A DNA stretch of 64,000 nt from Amylostereum areolatum (GCA_012932865.1 SAXG01000075.1:145106-209105); one strand, 5' to 3'; positions 11,310 through 22,894 are shown, counted from the first letter of the stretch. The notes: generated by a model not told the origin, from the sequence alone. A program made the numbers and translations.

Positions 11310-12225
11310 CAACCAAACCTATCCGAAAGCTCCTTGTAGGTGCTGTAGTGGAGCTTTGGGGGTGTTTCGCTGGAGTCCTCGGCTTCTTCCTTCTTGTCCT
11401 CGTCGGCAAAGAGCTCCATGCGGTGGTGCATGGCCCAGGAGTTCGCCGTGTCTCCCTCCATCAGGCTGAGGAGGAGCATCATCTTGGCATCATCTGTAGT
11501 GTAAACATCTTTGTTAACATGAAGGAACATGCGGAGCTCTAGGGCGAATCAGAGGGTGTCGCGTCTGTCGCCCTTGAAGGGCTTCGGCTTGGGGCCGAGC
11601 TCGCGCTTGGAGGTGGTCGAGGGTTTGGTTTCTTCGTCGGGCATTTTGTCAGTGGGAAGGGCGATGTTGAGGGATCGGGTAAAGGCTGCTTCTTGTTGGC
11701 GTCGGAGTTTCTTACAATGTTCTTCAGCTTCGTCAAGCTCGATTTGGACTTCACGCGCGACTTGGAAGTCGAGGGGTGTGACGAGTTCCTGGTTGTGTCT
11801 CCAAAACCAGAGATCCTGAACAGGGTTTGTACTAGAGGGCTGCCACTCAACTACTGTGTGCCCTGGTGTTCCTTGCCAGTTTCATCGATACACATACCAC
11901 TTCTTGGTGACGTTGTCGAACTTGAATCCTCTGGGGGGGGAAAAGGACAGTGGATCGGCGGGGCGGTAGGGAAGAGGATGCAGGTGGGTCGAGGAAGGCG
12001 GTAAGGACGTCGGTTGCAAGATCAAAGTCTTTGTCTGTGAGATAGTCGCCTCCTTGAAAGTACCAGTCTTGTCTGCTTTCTTCGGGAGGGTTGTGGGCCC
12101 AATGTACCGGTCTCTTGGTGTCTAGGGAGGTGAGGACGGAGTACTCGTATGGACAATAATCACGGAAGATACCCGGGGGAAATGCGGGGGTGGGGGGACG
12201 GATGAAGGTTTGGGAAGCAATGGTT
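11310..12225 (-). pseudogene. Gag and Gag N-terminal fragment of the inverted copy
   Basis: Minus-strand translation follows element 2 Gag (HVNKDVYTTDDAKMMLLL, LMEGDTANSWAMHHR) and, upstream, the extended N-terminal part (GIFRDYCPYEYSVLTS, PEESRQDWYFQGGDY) with frame changes. Truncated at 11310 by the LTR of element 2. Confidence 0.8.
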
Positions 12226-12556
12226 CTAGAAGAAGTCGTCCACGATGGGGCGATGACCAAGGAGTTTCTGGGTGAGGTAGCCGGCTTTTACTGCCTGGTG
12301 GATCTTGTGTCCGTGGTGGTGGCGACAAAGGGTCTTACCCTTGATGGTAGGATGGAGAACTGGTGGCGGGGTAGATTCAGGGGTCCAACGATTAAACTGG
12401 GAGATGGAGGTAAAGCTTGTCTGGAGGATCGGGTTGGGAGCGTTCTGGATGATGTAGGTGTGGTAGGTGGGAGCGTGGAGGGTGAACTCGAGGTGTTCAA
12501 GATCTACGTTGATGCACATAGTGATCCGGGTGTAAAGGGCGAGGACGACCGTACCG
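12226..12556 (-). pseudogene. Leader ORF fragment of the inverted copy
   Basis: C-terminal half of the conserved leader protein, ending LLGHRPIVDDFF and a stop. It is cut on its N-terminal side by hAT element A at 12557; the missing start resumes at 13742 and runs to 14028. Confidence 0.75.
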
Positions 12557-13733
12557 CAGAGCTCTTCACGAGTATATCTGCGGATATACCCGTATCCGTG
12601 GGACAGGTACCCATGACGTCCCAGACCACTACCCGCATCCGCACGGGTTTTAGGCATGCGGATACTCGTATCTGCGGATGTTGAAATCCGTGCGGATACG
12701 GGTATCGTGAGTACTCGTCCGCGCTTACCGAGCTCAGGTACAAACGATCTTACTTACCATTTATGATAATCCTCAATCTACCCTCTTTTCTTTTCTTTTG
12801 CTTTTACTCAGGCTCACATAATATATAGTTCAACATAGAAATATATTCAAGTAGGTAATATATCGTAGTTACTACACGCACAATCACTATGTATGTAGGG
12901 GCTTCAGAAGGGCGTGCCTGGCGCGCAATCGTGCGACGGCTGGGCAGTGGTGGCAGGGGCAGCGGCGACAGAGGCGACGGGGACAGAGGCGACGGGGGCA
13001 GAGGCGACGGGGGCAGAGGCGGCAGAGGTGGCAGAGGCGGCAGGTGGCAAGGACACGCGAGGTGCAGGCGGCTCGAGGGTGTGGGCGTGGGCGGCTTGAG
13101 GGCGCGGGCGGCTCGAGGGTGCGGACGGGGGCGGCTTGAGGGCACGGCCGCGGGCGGCTTGAGCACGTGGGCACGGGCGGCTTGAGCGTGCGCGGGTGCG
13201 GATGGCTTGAGCATGCGCGGGTGCGGATGGCTTGAGCGGGCGCGGGTGCGGACGTTGAGGGGGGAGGAAGGCGGGCGTGGAGGGAGGGCGGGCGGCGCGT
13301 GGGTGTGTGGGCGTGGGCAAGAGTGAGGGCGGGAGCGGCGACGGTGTTGTCACTATGAGTGACAACACCGCCGCCGAAGCAAGGAAGGCGGGCGAGGAAG
13401 GTGGTGGAGGTGGTGGAGGTGGTGGCGGCGACAGCGGCGGACGATGAGGATGAGGATGAGGAAGAAAAGAAAGGTGACAAGTCACCAGAACCCAGATATC
13501 CCACGGGTCTGATGACGCGGCAACCAATCAGAGTACCCGGACCGGCACACCGGCCGGCCACGGGTATTCAACGGGTACCTTCACAGGTTACCCATTGTCC
13601 GAAATGGCCTACTCGTACTCTCACGGGTATTTCGGCGATGGATACTCATATCTGCGGATGCCGATACCCGCGGATGCGCCTGACGAGTACTTGAATGGGT
13701 ACTCACGGGTTTTGGTACTCATGAAGAGCTCTG
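12557..13733. mobile_element. Non-autonomous hAT-type element, copy A (1177 bp)
   Basis: Terminal inverted repeats CAGAGCTCTTCAYGAGTA, starting with the CAG typical of hAT. The 8-bp target duplication is CCGTACCG (12549-12556) on the left and CCATACCG (13734-13741) on the right, differing by one G/A change. Interior: several ATACCCGTATCCG-like words in both orientations near the ends, and a GC-rich GGCTTGAGGGCG minisatellite in the middle. No transposase. Long frames on both strands here come from the minisatellite. Confidence 0.9.
13040..13260. repeat. GC-rich minisatellite inside hAT copy A
   Basis: About ten imperfect copies of a 20-25-bp unit around GGCGGCTTGAGGGCGCGGGC. The homologous array in copy B is longer (19920-20320), so unit number varies between copies. 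Confidence 0.8.
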
Positions 13734-14028
13734 CCATACCGTGATCCTTATGCCACCTCCACTCAAAGATGCGGAAGTTGAGACCGTGTGCAGTCCACGG
13801 GTCCTTCTTACAGAGGTTCTGGACAGGGACGAGGCAGTTGACGGTGACAGCGTCGGACCAGGGGTAGGGTAGAGGTGCATCATCTTGGGGGGTGATTGGT
13901 TTACCGTCAAACGGGAGGAAGACTGGTGCATTTGGGAGATCCGTGGTGTAGGAGTTTTAACGTCGTAGAGGCGGCAGGGGTGGATGGGGAGAGAGGTGCG
14001 AGGTAGGCATAGGGGTAGACTGTCCAGG

Positions 14029-14450
14029 TGTCAGAAACACAGTTTATGAGACCGAAGGAACCGCCTAAGTCGTGATGATGGGAGGAGCAAGGGGAACAAT
14101 TGGATTTGAGAGTGCCGAGTCTAGGGTAGTGCAACGCCAGCTACAATACCATAGGACGAGATGGACAGTCTAAGGAAAAGGGAAAAGAGATACTGTCCTT
14201 ATATACAAGTGGGAATGATGATGCTATGTGATGCGATAGTGGTGCAAGCGGGGGGAATAATAAGAAAGAAGTCATGGGGCGGAGGACGGAAGTCCAGAGC
14301 AATGATGTCATAGATAAGGATGTGGAACCCCATTCGGAAGTCCGGACAATGACGTCGTTGGAGCATGTGATGCGAAGGAAAGTCATGTGCCGTGATGTGT
14401 CACGTGTACAAGGTCTGCAAACGAAGAGAGAAATGGAGTGATCCGTGACA
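14029..14450 (-). repeat. LTR of the inverted copy
   Basis: 422 bp. The reverse complement starts TGTCACGGATCACTCC and ends TGACA, colinear with the 423-bp LTRs of element 2. The flank beyond 14450 (ATGCC) does not match the flank left of element 2. Confidence 0.9.
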
Positions 14451-14509
14451 ATGCCTGAGTCTGATTCTGAGCTGGAGTCGGAACCGTTGAGTCCAAACGA
14501 GGGAATTGT

Positions 14510-14926
14510 TTATAAGTGTGTGAGGTCGATGACCTCTGGCTCTGGTGTGGGATCGGGGGTGTTGCCTAGTGTAAGGAGGTGGTGGATGTGTCGAGTGTCA
14601 ACTGGTATTTTCTTGTTGGGTGCGTAGAAGGATTTTGGGGGTTGCTCGAGTCTGTAGCGGTAGGTGACGTATGGGTGGAAGTGGACGTAGCGGCTTCCGG
14701 TTCCTTGTTCTCTTATTTTGAGACAATAGAAATGGACGTCTATGACGGAGTCTTCGAGTTCTTCTATGCTGAGGGCAACCTTCCAATTGTGCCAGGCCCA
14801 AGGGTCTTTAGACTCATTGATGAGGGAGATGATAGTGTCGTCACTGATGGGGATGAATTCTTGTACTTGCAAGCGCCAATCTTCCATGCACGAGCCCACA
14901 GCCAAAATGGTTGCTCTGTACAGCAA
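14510..14926 (-). CDS. Hypothetical protein fragment, 138 aa
   Basis: Open frame directly beyond the inverted LTR, ending in an acidic PEPEVIDLTHL tail. It contains no recognised domain, signal peptide or membrane segment; the middle is Tyr/His rich (YVHFHPYVTYRYRLE). No clear splice sites were found to extend it. It could be the end of a host gene, a transposon ORF or chance. I cannot assign a function. Confidence 0.3.
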   Translation of the reverse strand: MLYRATILAVGSCMEDWRLQVQEFIPISDDTIISLINESKDPWAWHNWKVALSIEELEDSVIDVHFYCLKIREQGTGSRYVHFHPYVTYRYRLEQPPKSFYAPNKKIPVDTRHIHHLLTLGNTPDPTPEPEVIDLTHL

Positions 14927-15764
14927 GGGAAGATTTTGTCAAGGGAAGGTGGTTCTGTTACGAGATCGCAAGATGGTCTGCCTCAGTCTTCTCAACCTGT
15001 TGGCTGTCTCTTTGTCTAGGGGACATGAGCCCAAAGACTTCCTAAACTGCTTTCCTTTTGCCACTTTTACTTGTTTCCTACACCAAAGGTGCACCTTCTA
15101 CTATCACCTCTGAGCTTTCAACTCCTGGTGTTGGAGAGTCTCGAGTAGGTGTAATGTTTTGGGGAAAACATCAAGCTGGCACCGGTATACGTGCACACGA
15201 CCACAACGTCAGGGTAACCAGTTGCGTGCTCTGGGGGCAATGGTCTAGGGCGGCACAAGGGAAGAACAAAGTCAGTACCAGACAGGTACTACTACTACTA
15301 CGCTACAGTACGTAGGGACAGTCGTAGGGTGGTGCAAGAGTAAACAGATCTTGAGCTTATGTCAGCAATGACTAGTGCGACCACACCAAGTTACGACACA
15401 GCTGACTAGAAGATGAGGATGACAGAGGGGAGCCGATCAGACATGGTGACAGACAAGGGAAAGCAAGCAAAGTCGGTAGAATTGACTAGCTCAAGATAAG
15501 GAATATGTATAGTGAGAGCGAGTCTTATATACACAAGAGGAGAGAGACTTAGGTAAGCAACCAATACACGGTGATCAGTAAGCAGACCTAGTATAAGTAA
15601 GCAGTCGTATGTAAAAGAGCATAGCATAAGTCAATATTGTACAGCATGAGTCTAGAGAAAGGAGTCAGACCCAGGCCGAGATGAGTCACGTGGGTCCGGG
15701 CGGGATATAGATGGTCCGGGTCCGGGCTGAAGCGGAGCCGGACTGGTGATAAGTTGATAAGTCT
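14927..15764. other. No gene recognised; LTR-like promoter on minus strand
   Basis: I see no convincing coding region. On the minus strand a TGTATATAAG box near 15525 is followed by pyrimidine-rich sequence, which resembles an LTR promoter. The last 30 bases (ACTGACTTGGATAAGTCTG, then TTCAACA) recur at 27842-27872 at the end of an LTR-like segment, so part of this stretch may be solo-LTR sequence. Confidence 0.35.
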
Positions 15765-16520
15765 TCACTGACTTGGATAAGTCTGTTCAACAGTCTCGCT
15801 GGCGGAAGCTGGTGCTTGAGGAAGAGACCAGATGTCCCTAAGAAGCTCGAAGGCAAGTGGGACATCCTGCTTGTCTTCGGGATTCAGGAGACATTTGACA
15901 TAGATTGCAGAATGGCCAGCATCTTGCAGATAATGTCTGATAATGGCCCGCGTGTTTAGAACATCGCAAACAAGGACACCCTTCTTGCGTATGAGGGCAT
16001 TGCGGACTCTCTTGAAAGAGACATGCTTGTAGTCCTTGTCTGGGGTTAGGTCATCGTCACCGACCCAGAAGTCTATTAGGTCGAGATGGGAGAGAAGGTT
16101 GTAGATGGGGGATGTCGGCTGGAGTTTGTGCTTGAACATGAGTATAACAAGTGCCTTTCCATATCACACTTCACCATTGGATGCTATGGACATGATTCGG
16201 AGATGGGTAGAGCATTTTTTATTGTTCAATGCATCTAGTCCTCACTGAATGAGCTCTGCATGGTCCTCGGCAGACTCGTGCTTGCAGCTGCCTGAAATCA
16301 AAATTGGACATGCACTATATAGTCAAGCTTCATGTGTCAGTACACCAATGGCGCCGACGGTTGCCTGAGAATTGATGTCAACAATGAGTGCTTCAAAAAC
16401 GAAATGAGAAACAACAATCCACCTCGGTTGCAAGATGCACCGTTCCTTCATCCAGCTTGTCCACCAACTCATCTATATTCTCTATACTCAAGAACTCAGC
16501 ACCCTTCCCGTGCTCTCGAC
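15765..16520 (-). pseudogene. C-terminal part of a recurrent Agaricomycete transposon-associated protein
   Basis: Minus-strand blocks FWVGDDDLTPDKDYKH, KRVRNALIRKKGVLV, CLLNPEDKQDVPLAF and LLRDIWSLP (15765-16139) and ELVDKLDEGTVHLATE (about 16400-16480) match, from memory, a protein family found repeatedly in mushroom genomes near transposons. Its superfamily I cannot name safely. The gene continues on the far side of hAT copy B: joining 16520 with 20793 keeps the frame through WDDKTNKILGVCREHGKG. An intervening exon set is missing or unresolved. Treated as broken. Confidence 0.5.
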
Positions 16521-17076
16521 CAGAGCTCTTCACGAGTATATCCGCAGATATACCCATATCTATGGGACAGGTACCCGTGACGTCCCAGACCACTATCCAC
16601 ATCTGCACGGGTTTTAGGCATGCGGATACTCATATCCGCAGATGTTGAAACCTGTGCGGATATGGGTATTGTGAGTACTCATCTGCACTCACCGAGCTCA
16701 GGTACAAATGATCTTACTTACCATTTATGGTAATCCTCAATCTACCCTCTTTTCTTTTCTTTTCCTTTTACTCAGGCTCACATAATATGTAGTTCAACAT
16801 AGAAATAGATTTAAGTAGGTAATATATCGTAGCTACTACATGCACAATCACTATGTATGTAGGGGCTTCAGAAGGGTGTGCCTGGCATGTGATCGTGCGA
16901 TGGCTGGGCGGTGGCAGCAGGGGCAGCAGTGACATAGGCAACAGGGGCAGAGGCGGCAGCGGCGGCAGAGGCGGCGAATTGGCATGATAGAAGGAGGATG
17001 GGGAAAGAAGGGGGGCATGCAGGTGCACAGCTTGAGAGCACGGGTGCGGGCGCGGGCATCAAGGGCGAGGGCGCGG

Positions 17077-19890
17077 TGTCAGGTGAAAAGATGGTTCTTT
17101 CACTTTCAGGCTTGCCAGGTTTTCCTCTTTCCCAGGCTTACCTGTTTGTTCGGGGATTATGGAGTTTACTTGACTTGAGGGGACGTTAGGCGAATTCTCC
17201 AGCTTGATGACGATGTACCGTAAACGTGACCGATGAGGGGTGTATCAAACTAGCTTGGTGTCTAATTCTGATACAAAGACCATAGATGTGCGATGCGTGT
17301 AACCGATGAGATGTGGGGGACCTAATAAAGATATACGAGGATGATGGGTAAACTGATGAGAGGATGGGTGGACAGACAAGACAACAGGTAAACAGATGGG
17401 GGTCCTATATGATTCCGTGTGAATCAGATAGGCACAACAGGTGCAGAACAGATATACATAGAACTAACTTAGATGAGGACCTTGCTTCAAATGCTAAGAA
17501 ATCACTGCTGATTTAATATAACTTTGAACGGACAGGGTGACTACTGTAAATACATGAAAAGCTACTCTATATATACTACTCTGCTACGAGGCTGTGTACT
17601 CAGGAAAATGGCTGAAGGATCGCCTCTGTGCCTACTTACTCGTGCTATGCGGCTGACTGATAAGATGACTGAGTAGATGATGAAGCCATGACTGAGCATT
17701 TGACTCACAGTGCTGAGGTCAAATGCATAGGTTATGGGTTGTTTTACGAAGAGATGGGTAGGATCCTGTGGATGGATTAGACCAGGGAGATCTAGCCTAA
17801 TCTGTTGATGGATTTACCCCCGGGTTCGATCTGATCTTCTTGTTTGATTGCTCTGATTGCCTTGTTGATCCTCTGATCAGCTTGAGGTGCCGGATCACGA
17901 TCACCAGGTACACCGGTTCAGGCCACTGCTCGGGCCGTCGGAACGGAGTAAGGAGATCATGATTATTTCGACGAGACATGACAAGGAGTATGAGGGGGGG
18001 GGCAAAAGCACGAGAGCACGAGAGCACGCTACCAGAGGGATGTACAACCGCACACAGGGCGGTAAACGGGACACAGCGGGGGGGAACGTACGATATGGGA
18101 ACAAAATATGGGGGGGATAAACACGAGAGCCAACACACCACATGACAACAGGGTAATTGTACACACGGAACGACAAGTAGATGAATATGAAAAGGGACTG
18201 GGCAAATGACAACCAACCACAGGAAGCGAGTACGTCGAGCAAACACGGGGAGACACTCTGTGATAAAAGGAAGGAGTAGGTGTTTGGGGAAGGAGGGACG
18301 AACTTACCCTCTTGCCTACTCGCCTACACAATAGAAGACACCTTCGTACTCTCCGCACTCCCATCCCTTAGCCAGCAGGCTCGCCGCCTCCATGGTGAAG
18401 GGCACCTGGTGGACATTGCGCAACCCTGCGCGGGCATGGGCACGGGAGGCCTTTGCACCGGTTGGCACGAATATGCCGCAGCCAACCCGTTCGAGCAAGG
18501 GCTGCTCGTGGTTGCGGTCCAACAGCTTCTTGGTGAAGCCGCATCCGAAGAAAGTGTTCTCACCGGGCGCAGTGAGGTGATGCAGGACAAAGTCCTCATT
18601 GGCCTTGAGGAGCTTGCGGATCTTGTCCGCAACGGAGGATGGAGGGGGGCCGTTCGTTCCAGGGGTATTGAGGGCCCACTGGAAGTCAGCAGCGAGGTCA
18701 AGCGAGTTGCTCAGGAGGTGCTTGGGCTTGAGCATGGTCCAGCTGACATGGATGGCGATGAAGACAAGGCCATTAGAGACTCTGTGGTTCTTGAGCCGCC
18801 CTGCAAACAATGCCATGTCCTCGTTGCGTCCAACGTATTCTTCAGCCACAGCGTACAGGCGGAAACCCGTCAGATCTACCCCCTCCACAACCTCTCCTAC
18901 CCACATTGGTGCCGCAACTCCACGCACGATCTATATGCCTTGCACAATTGAGGGTCCTTGTTGATGGCCGTTGTTCAGGCCCGTGTTCACATGCATCCAG
19001 CTGTTGTGGGACGTGCCTCGTTTGACGAGCATACCGAGGCGTCGGTGACGCCATACGGAGTTGGGGTCACGGTTGCCAGGGCTGCCAAGGGAGAGACAGG
19101 GGAGGCATTCAGGTGGACGAAGTATTCGTGGGTCAGCACCCCTCCGTGTGGAAAAATTAGGTCATGCCCCGGGGCTATGTCGAGGCGCGCACGCAGGTTG
19201 ATTGTCATGGCGTGAGCAGGGTAATCATAGCGGGGGCAGCCTCCGAGGTATGCAGGAACGGTAGCATGTCGCACGGCACATGGAGAGGGGTCCTGGTTGA
19301 TTTCCCAAGAGGTTGCAGGTGGAGATGCGGGGCCATAGTAGGTGGAAAAGGGAATGGGTGGGTCGACCTGGATGGTGGGCATGGGAGGTGCAAACTTTGG
19401 TGGGTCAACACATCGTCCAATGATGATGGTGTTGCTTAAAGATTCCGGGCTGGAGGAACAACGGGCCTTCTCTTCGATGGAACTGTATAAGGTGTCGGAA
19501 GCGCTGATGGGTGAGGGTGAAGGAGGAGGTGCCGGAGCCTGAGGGGGGAACGAGGTGGTGGTGTCAATGCGAGGTGGAACCATGAGGAAGTGGTCATTGA
19601 TGTCAGGGGCGGACAGGGGAACAGCGAGATCCATGACGGGAGGATTCATGGGGTACTGGGCGAACACTGTTGGTCCTGCTCGCTTGCCTGAGCTTAAGTT
19701 AAGCGGCGGGCAGGACCCCGGATACTTCGCTTTTTCCTTGATCTGGCCAGCGTGTACGTACGGGCGCTCAGGTTCTGCTCTCACCTTAATGTGGCACTTC
19801 TGTAGGTGATGCCTTTCCCTTCTTCTGCTTGTCCAGAATCTTCCTCCAGAATCTTCCTTTTTACGTCTCAAACACTTTTGGGGCATGACA
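17077..19890 (-). mobile_element. 2.8-kb TGTCA...TGACA insertion carrying an ORF (copy 1)
   Basis: Precise insertion in hAT copy B, flanked by a 4-bp duplication GCGG (17073-17076, 19891-19894). In gene orientation (minus strand) it starts TGTCATGCCC and ends CTTTTCACCTGACA. The insertion at 34108-36598 starts TGTCACGGCC and ends CTTTTCGCTTGACA, and both share GGGAAAGAGGAAAACC near the 3' end. A TATATATAGAG box lies about 0.5 kb before the 3' end (minus strand, near 17566-17577). The two ends are not long repeats of each other. It fits a solo LTR with a large, coding U3 better than an internal-deleted element. Confidence 0.75.
18316..19800 (-). pseudogene. Degenerate ORF homologous to the 34479-35615 protein
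   Basis: Minus-strand segments align in order with the intact 34.5-kb ORF. A Pro/Ser-rich N-terminal part (19898-18987) is followed by GLNNG...GPSIVQGI and MWVGEVVEG, then GFRLYAVAEEYVG, VFIAIHVSW, LDLAADFQWALN, GPPPSSVADKI and DFVLHHLTAPGE. A frameshift near 19000 and a TAG where the homologue has Trp (VQGI*IV versus VNGVWIV) disable it. No known domain. Protein function unknown. Confidence 0.65.
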
Positions 19891-19919
19891 GCGGGCATGC
19901 ACAGAGGTTAGTGGTGAGG

Positions 19920-20320
19920 ACACGCGAGGTGCGGGCAGCTCGAGGGCGTGGGCATGGGTGGCTTGAGGGCGCGGACACGGGCGGCTTGAGGGTGCGGATG
20001 CAGGCAGCTTGAGGGTGCAGACACGGGCGGCTTGAGGGCGTGGACGCAGGCAGCTCGAGGGCGCAGACACGGGTGGCTTGAGGGTGCACGGCCATGGTCA
20101 TTGAGGGCGTGGGCGTGGAGGGCTCGAGGGCATGGAAGGCTTGAGGGCGTGGAGAGCTTGAGGGTTCGGGCGTGGGGGGCTCAAGGGCGTGGGCGTGAAG
20201 GGCTCGATGGGGCGTGGCCGCGGACGCAGGCGGCTTGAGCGCATAGGCGTGGATGGCTTGAGCATGCGCGGGTGCGGACGGCTTGAGTGGGCGCGGGCGT
20301 GGACGTTGAGGGGGGAGGAA
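19920..20320. repeat. GC-rich minisatellite inside hAT copy B
   Basis: About 17 imperfect units of GGCTTGAGGGCGYGGACGC, homologous to but longer than the array in copy A. It produces apparent long ORFs on both strands. Confidence 0.8.
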
Positions 20321-20792
20321 GGCGGGCGTGGAGGGAGGGCGGGCGGCACGTGGGTGAGTGGGCGTGGGCGAGAGTGAGGGCGGGAGTGGCGACAGTGTCG
20401 TCACTATGAGTGACAACGCCGCCGCCGAAGCAAGGAAGGCGGGCGAGGAAGGTGGTGGAGGTGGTAGAGGCGGTGGCGGCAACGGCGGCAGACAATGAGG
20501 ATGAGGAGGAGGAAGAAAAGAAAGGTGACGAGTCACCAGAACCCAGATATCCCACGGGTCTGATGACACAGCAACCAATCAGAGTACCTAGACCAGCACA
20601 CCGGCTGGCCATGGGTATTCAACGGGTACCTTCACGGGTTACCCGTTGTCCGAAATGGCCTACTCGTACTCTCACGGGTATTTTGGCGACGGATACTCAT
20701 ATCCGCGGATGCCGATACCCGTGGATGTGCCTGACGAGTACTTGAATGGGTACTCACGGGTTTTGGTACTCATGAAGAGCTCTGCTCTCGAC

Positions 20793-20910
20793 AGACTCCA
20801 AGGATCTTGTTTGTCTTGTCATCCCACCGCGGCCTCTTCTCTTCCACAATCTCGTCAAGTTGGTACACAGTGTGTCACGGATGGTTCAGGAGCAGTGTTC
20901 CATTGTATAC
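20793..20910 (-). pseudogene. Upstream exon piece of the gene split by hAT copy B
   Basis: The minus strand reads LDEIVEEKRPRWDDKTNK, then ILGVC up to the hAT insertion. It continues in frame at 16520 (REHGKGAEF...). RWDDKTN and GVCREH are typical of the recurrent mushroom family named at 15765-16520. Confidence 0.5.
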
Positions 20911-21520
20911 ACTGGCAAAAACGGCGTCAATATTCTTCTCCATTTTGACAACTGTTGGCATTGAAGGCAAAGGTGTTAGGAGAGGAGTGGTGGTGCGGTT
21001 ACTGTTAAGGACGGTCTTTATCATGTGACAAGCGGCTCAGGCTACAGTACTCTTTGCGTGAGAAGTGGGATCAGGTGATCCAGACGTCTCGGTTTATACG
21101 AAGGTTAAGGTCGGTAAGCGAAGCAGTAAGTCTTCACGAAGACTTAGGCAAGCTTTCGACTTAGTTTGTGTTAGATTCTCTTTAGTAGTCTTAAGAGGAG
21201 GTTCTAGTTAGAACAGTCCTGTATTTACAAAGAGAACGAGCTGGGGAATGGATGACTTCCCGTAGCCTCGCAACAATATTTTGTTCTAGTTATACATGTT
21301 TGAAATTGAACCCTGATCTCAAATCTCAACTATTTTATGCCATTGAGTAAACCGTAGCCCTTCCAACATATTTTACACTTGAGGAGCAAAGGCTTTCCGA
21401 TAAGTTGGCCTGAGTTCGGTGCTTGCCGGCCACTGTCGCGGGAAACAGGGCACTGAGTACTGAGTCTCTTCGCTGTCTCGAGTTGTTTGCCACCACGCAA
21501 ACACAAATCCTACCTCTGCA
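20911..21520. other. Intergenic, upstream of the Harbinger transposase
   Basis: No coding region recognised. It presumably contains the left end of the Harbinger transposon and the promoter of its transposase. I looked for inverted ends matching 24.9-25.9 kb and found none convincing. Confidence 0.4.
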
Positions 21521-22894
21521 ATGGACCCCGACATATCCCTGTTTCTCATGCAACCCGATCTCAACCCCCTTGGGCTCGAAAGCTACAATATAGACGACGA
21601 CGAGCAGCTACACGCGTTAACTGCGCTTGCTATCGTCTTGTATGGTGCGGAGCAGGCTCAAGAGGATCGGGTTCGGAAACGGCAGGTCAATCGGACGTAC
21701 CTTTGCCGTCCAGAACTGCTCCCGGACCCCCGCAAAAATACACCATGGCAGGTCCTCTATGCTAGCCAGAATGATCGAGCATTTATCACAACGATGGGAT
21801 TCAACACTTCCACATTTGGAAGCATTTTGGAGGGCGGGTTTGGATTGCTGTGGTATGAGAGGCCGATCCCACGGCCAGATCAAGGAGGGGAGGGTATAGC
21901 ACGACCGGATAGGAGGTCTTTGGATGCCGCAGGTGCGCTAGGATTGGTTCTACACTACCTCAACTCCACTATGTGCGAAATCAGCCTACAAGAAATCTTC
22001 GCCCTCATTCCCACCACCGTCACCCACTACATCTCCTTCAGCCTCGACATCCTTCTCAAGACCTTGAAATGCATGGCTGAGACGAAGGTCCAGTGGCCTC
22101 ATGGGGTCACCCAGTTCGAGGACCTCAGCACACTTGTTGTGGCGCGGCATTCTTGCCTTTGGGGCGCCTTCGCGACGGCAGATGGCCTGAACCTCCCCGT
22201 TCAGACGTCCGATGACCAAGATATCGAGAATGCGACATACAATGGCTGGTTGTCCGAGCACTTTGTCAGTTCGGTGCTTGCATTTGCGCCAACAGGTATG
22301 CCTTCTATTGAAAACTTCTCAGACCGTTATTGACCCTTTCTAGGCGTAATCATCTCTGCATCCCTTAACGCGCCAGGAAGCTGGCATGATTCCCGTGTTG
22401 CTCGGCCACTTTATGCAAAGCTCCTCAACAAGACTCCTCCCGGGTTTTATATCGTTACAGACACTGCCTTTCCACGAGGATCTAATGATATCCAAGGTCG
22501 CATTCAGGCTCCTCTAAAGGCAGGAGAGCGATTGCGAGGGACGAGGGCCGAGATTGTGGCACGTATGGAGCACGATCGTGATCTGCTTTCATATAGGCAG
22601 ACAGCGGAATGGGGAATGCGCGCTCTTCAAGGGTCATTCGGACGTCTTTGCGTACCGCTCGAGATCAATCATGATCACCGTCGTGCCAACTTGCTCGAGA
22701 CCTGTGTTCGCCTGCATAACTTGCGAACAGTTGCAGTTGGTATCAATCAGATACATTCCGTGTACACAGCTCATTGGTGCCCAGACTTCGAGCAGGAGCA
22801 GGTGTGGACGTCGTTCGAGAAGATGCTATTCTCAGATAAGCGTAAGAACGACCGGGTATCTCGCTTTCATACAGTTGCTCAGTACGATGATTAG
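21521..22894 (+). CDS. PIF/Harbinger-type DDE transposase (HARBI1-like)
   Basis: Two exons, 21521-22295 and 22344-22894, joined across a 48-nt GT-AG intron, give 441 aa with a TAG stop. The C-terminal half is a DDE_Tnp_4-type nuclease: first Asp in FATADGLNLPV (D221), second in GSWHDSRV (D274), DTAFPRG at about 298, and Glu in QTAEWGMRALQGSFGRL (E347). All three catalytic residues are present and the frame is intact, so the gene may be functional. These enzymes cut and paste DNA with a Myb-like partner, which lies convergently at 23082-24858. The start is the first ATG with a matching frame. Confidence 0.88.

Larger units (their letters stand above)
11310..14450 (-). mobile_element. Inverted 5' fragment of a second element-2 family copy
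   Basis: Reading right to left: LTR (14450-14029), leader (14028-13742), hAT insertion A, the rest of the leader ORF (12556-12226), the extended Gag N-terminus, and Gag up to the GGATAGGTTTGG position, where it is cut by the 3' LTR of element 2. The 3' half of this copy is missing. Confidence 0.88.
16521..20784. mobile_element. Non-autonomous hAT-type element, copy B (interrupted)
   Basis: Same termini as copy A (CAGAGCTCTTCA...), with a perfect 8-bp target duplication CTCTCGAC at 16513-16520 and 20785-20792. Colinear with copy A apart from a 2.8-kb insertion at 17077-19890. Without that insertion and its duplicated 4 bp it is about 1.45 kb, longer than A mainly because of the expanded internal minisatellite. 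Confidence 0.92.

Noticed and set aside
12887..13694. Long minus- and plus-strand frames of Pro/Ala/Ser/His or Gly/Arg composition
   Set aside because: Products of the GC-rich minisatellite within a non-autonomous hAT element; the same happens at 19.87-20.75 kb.
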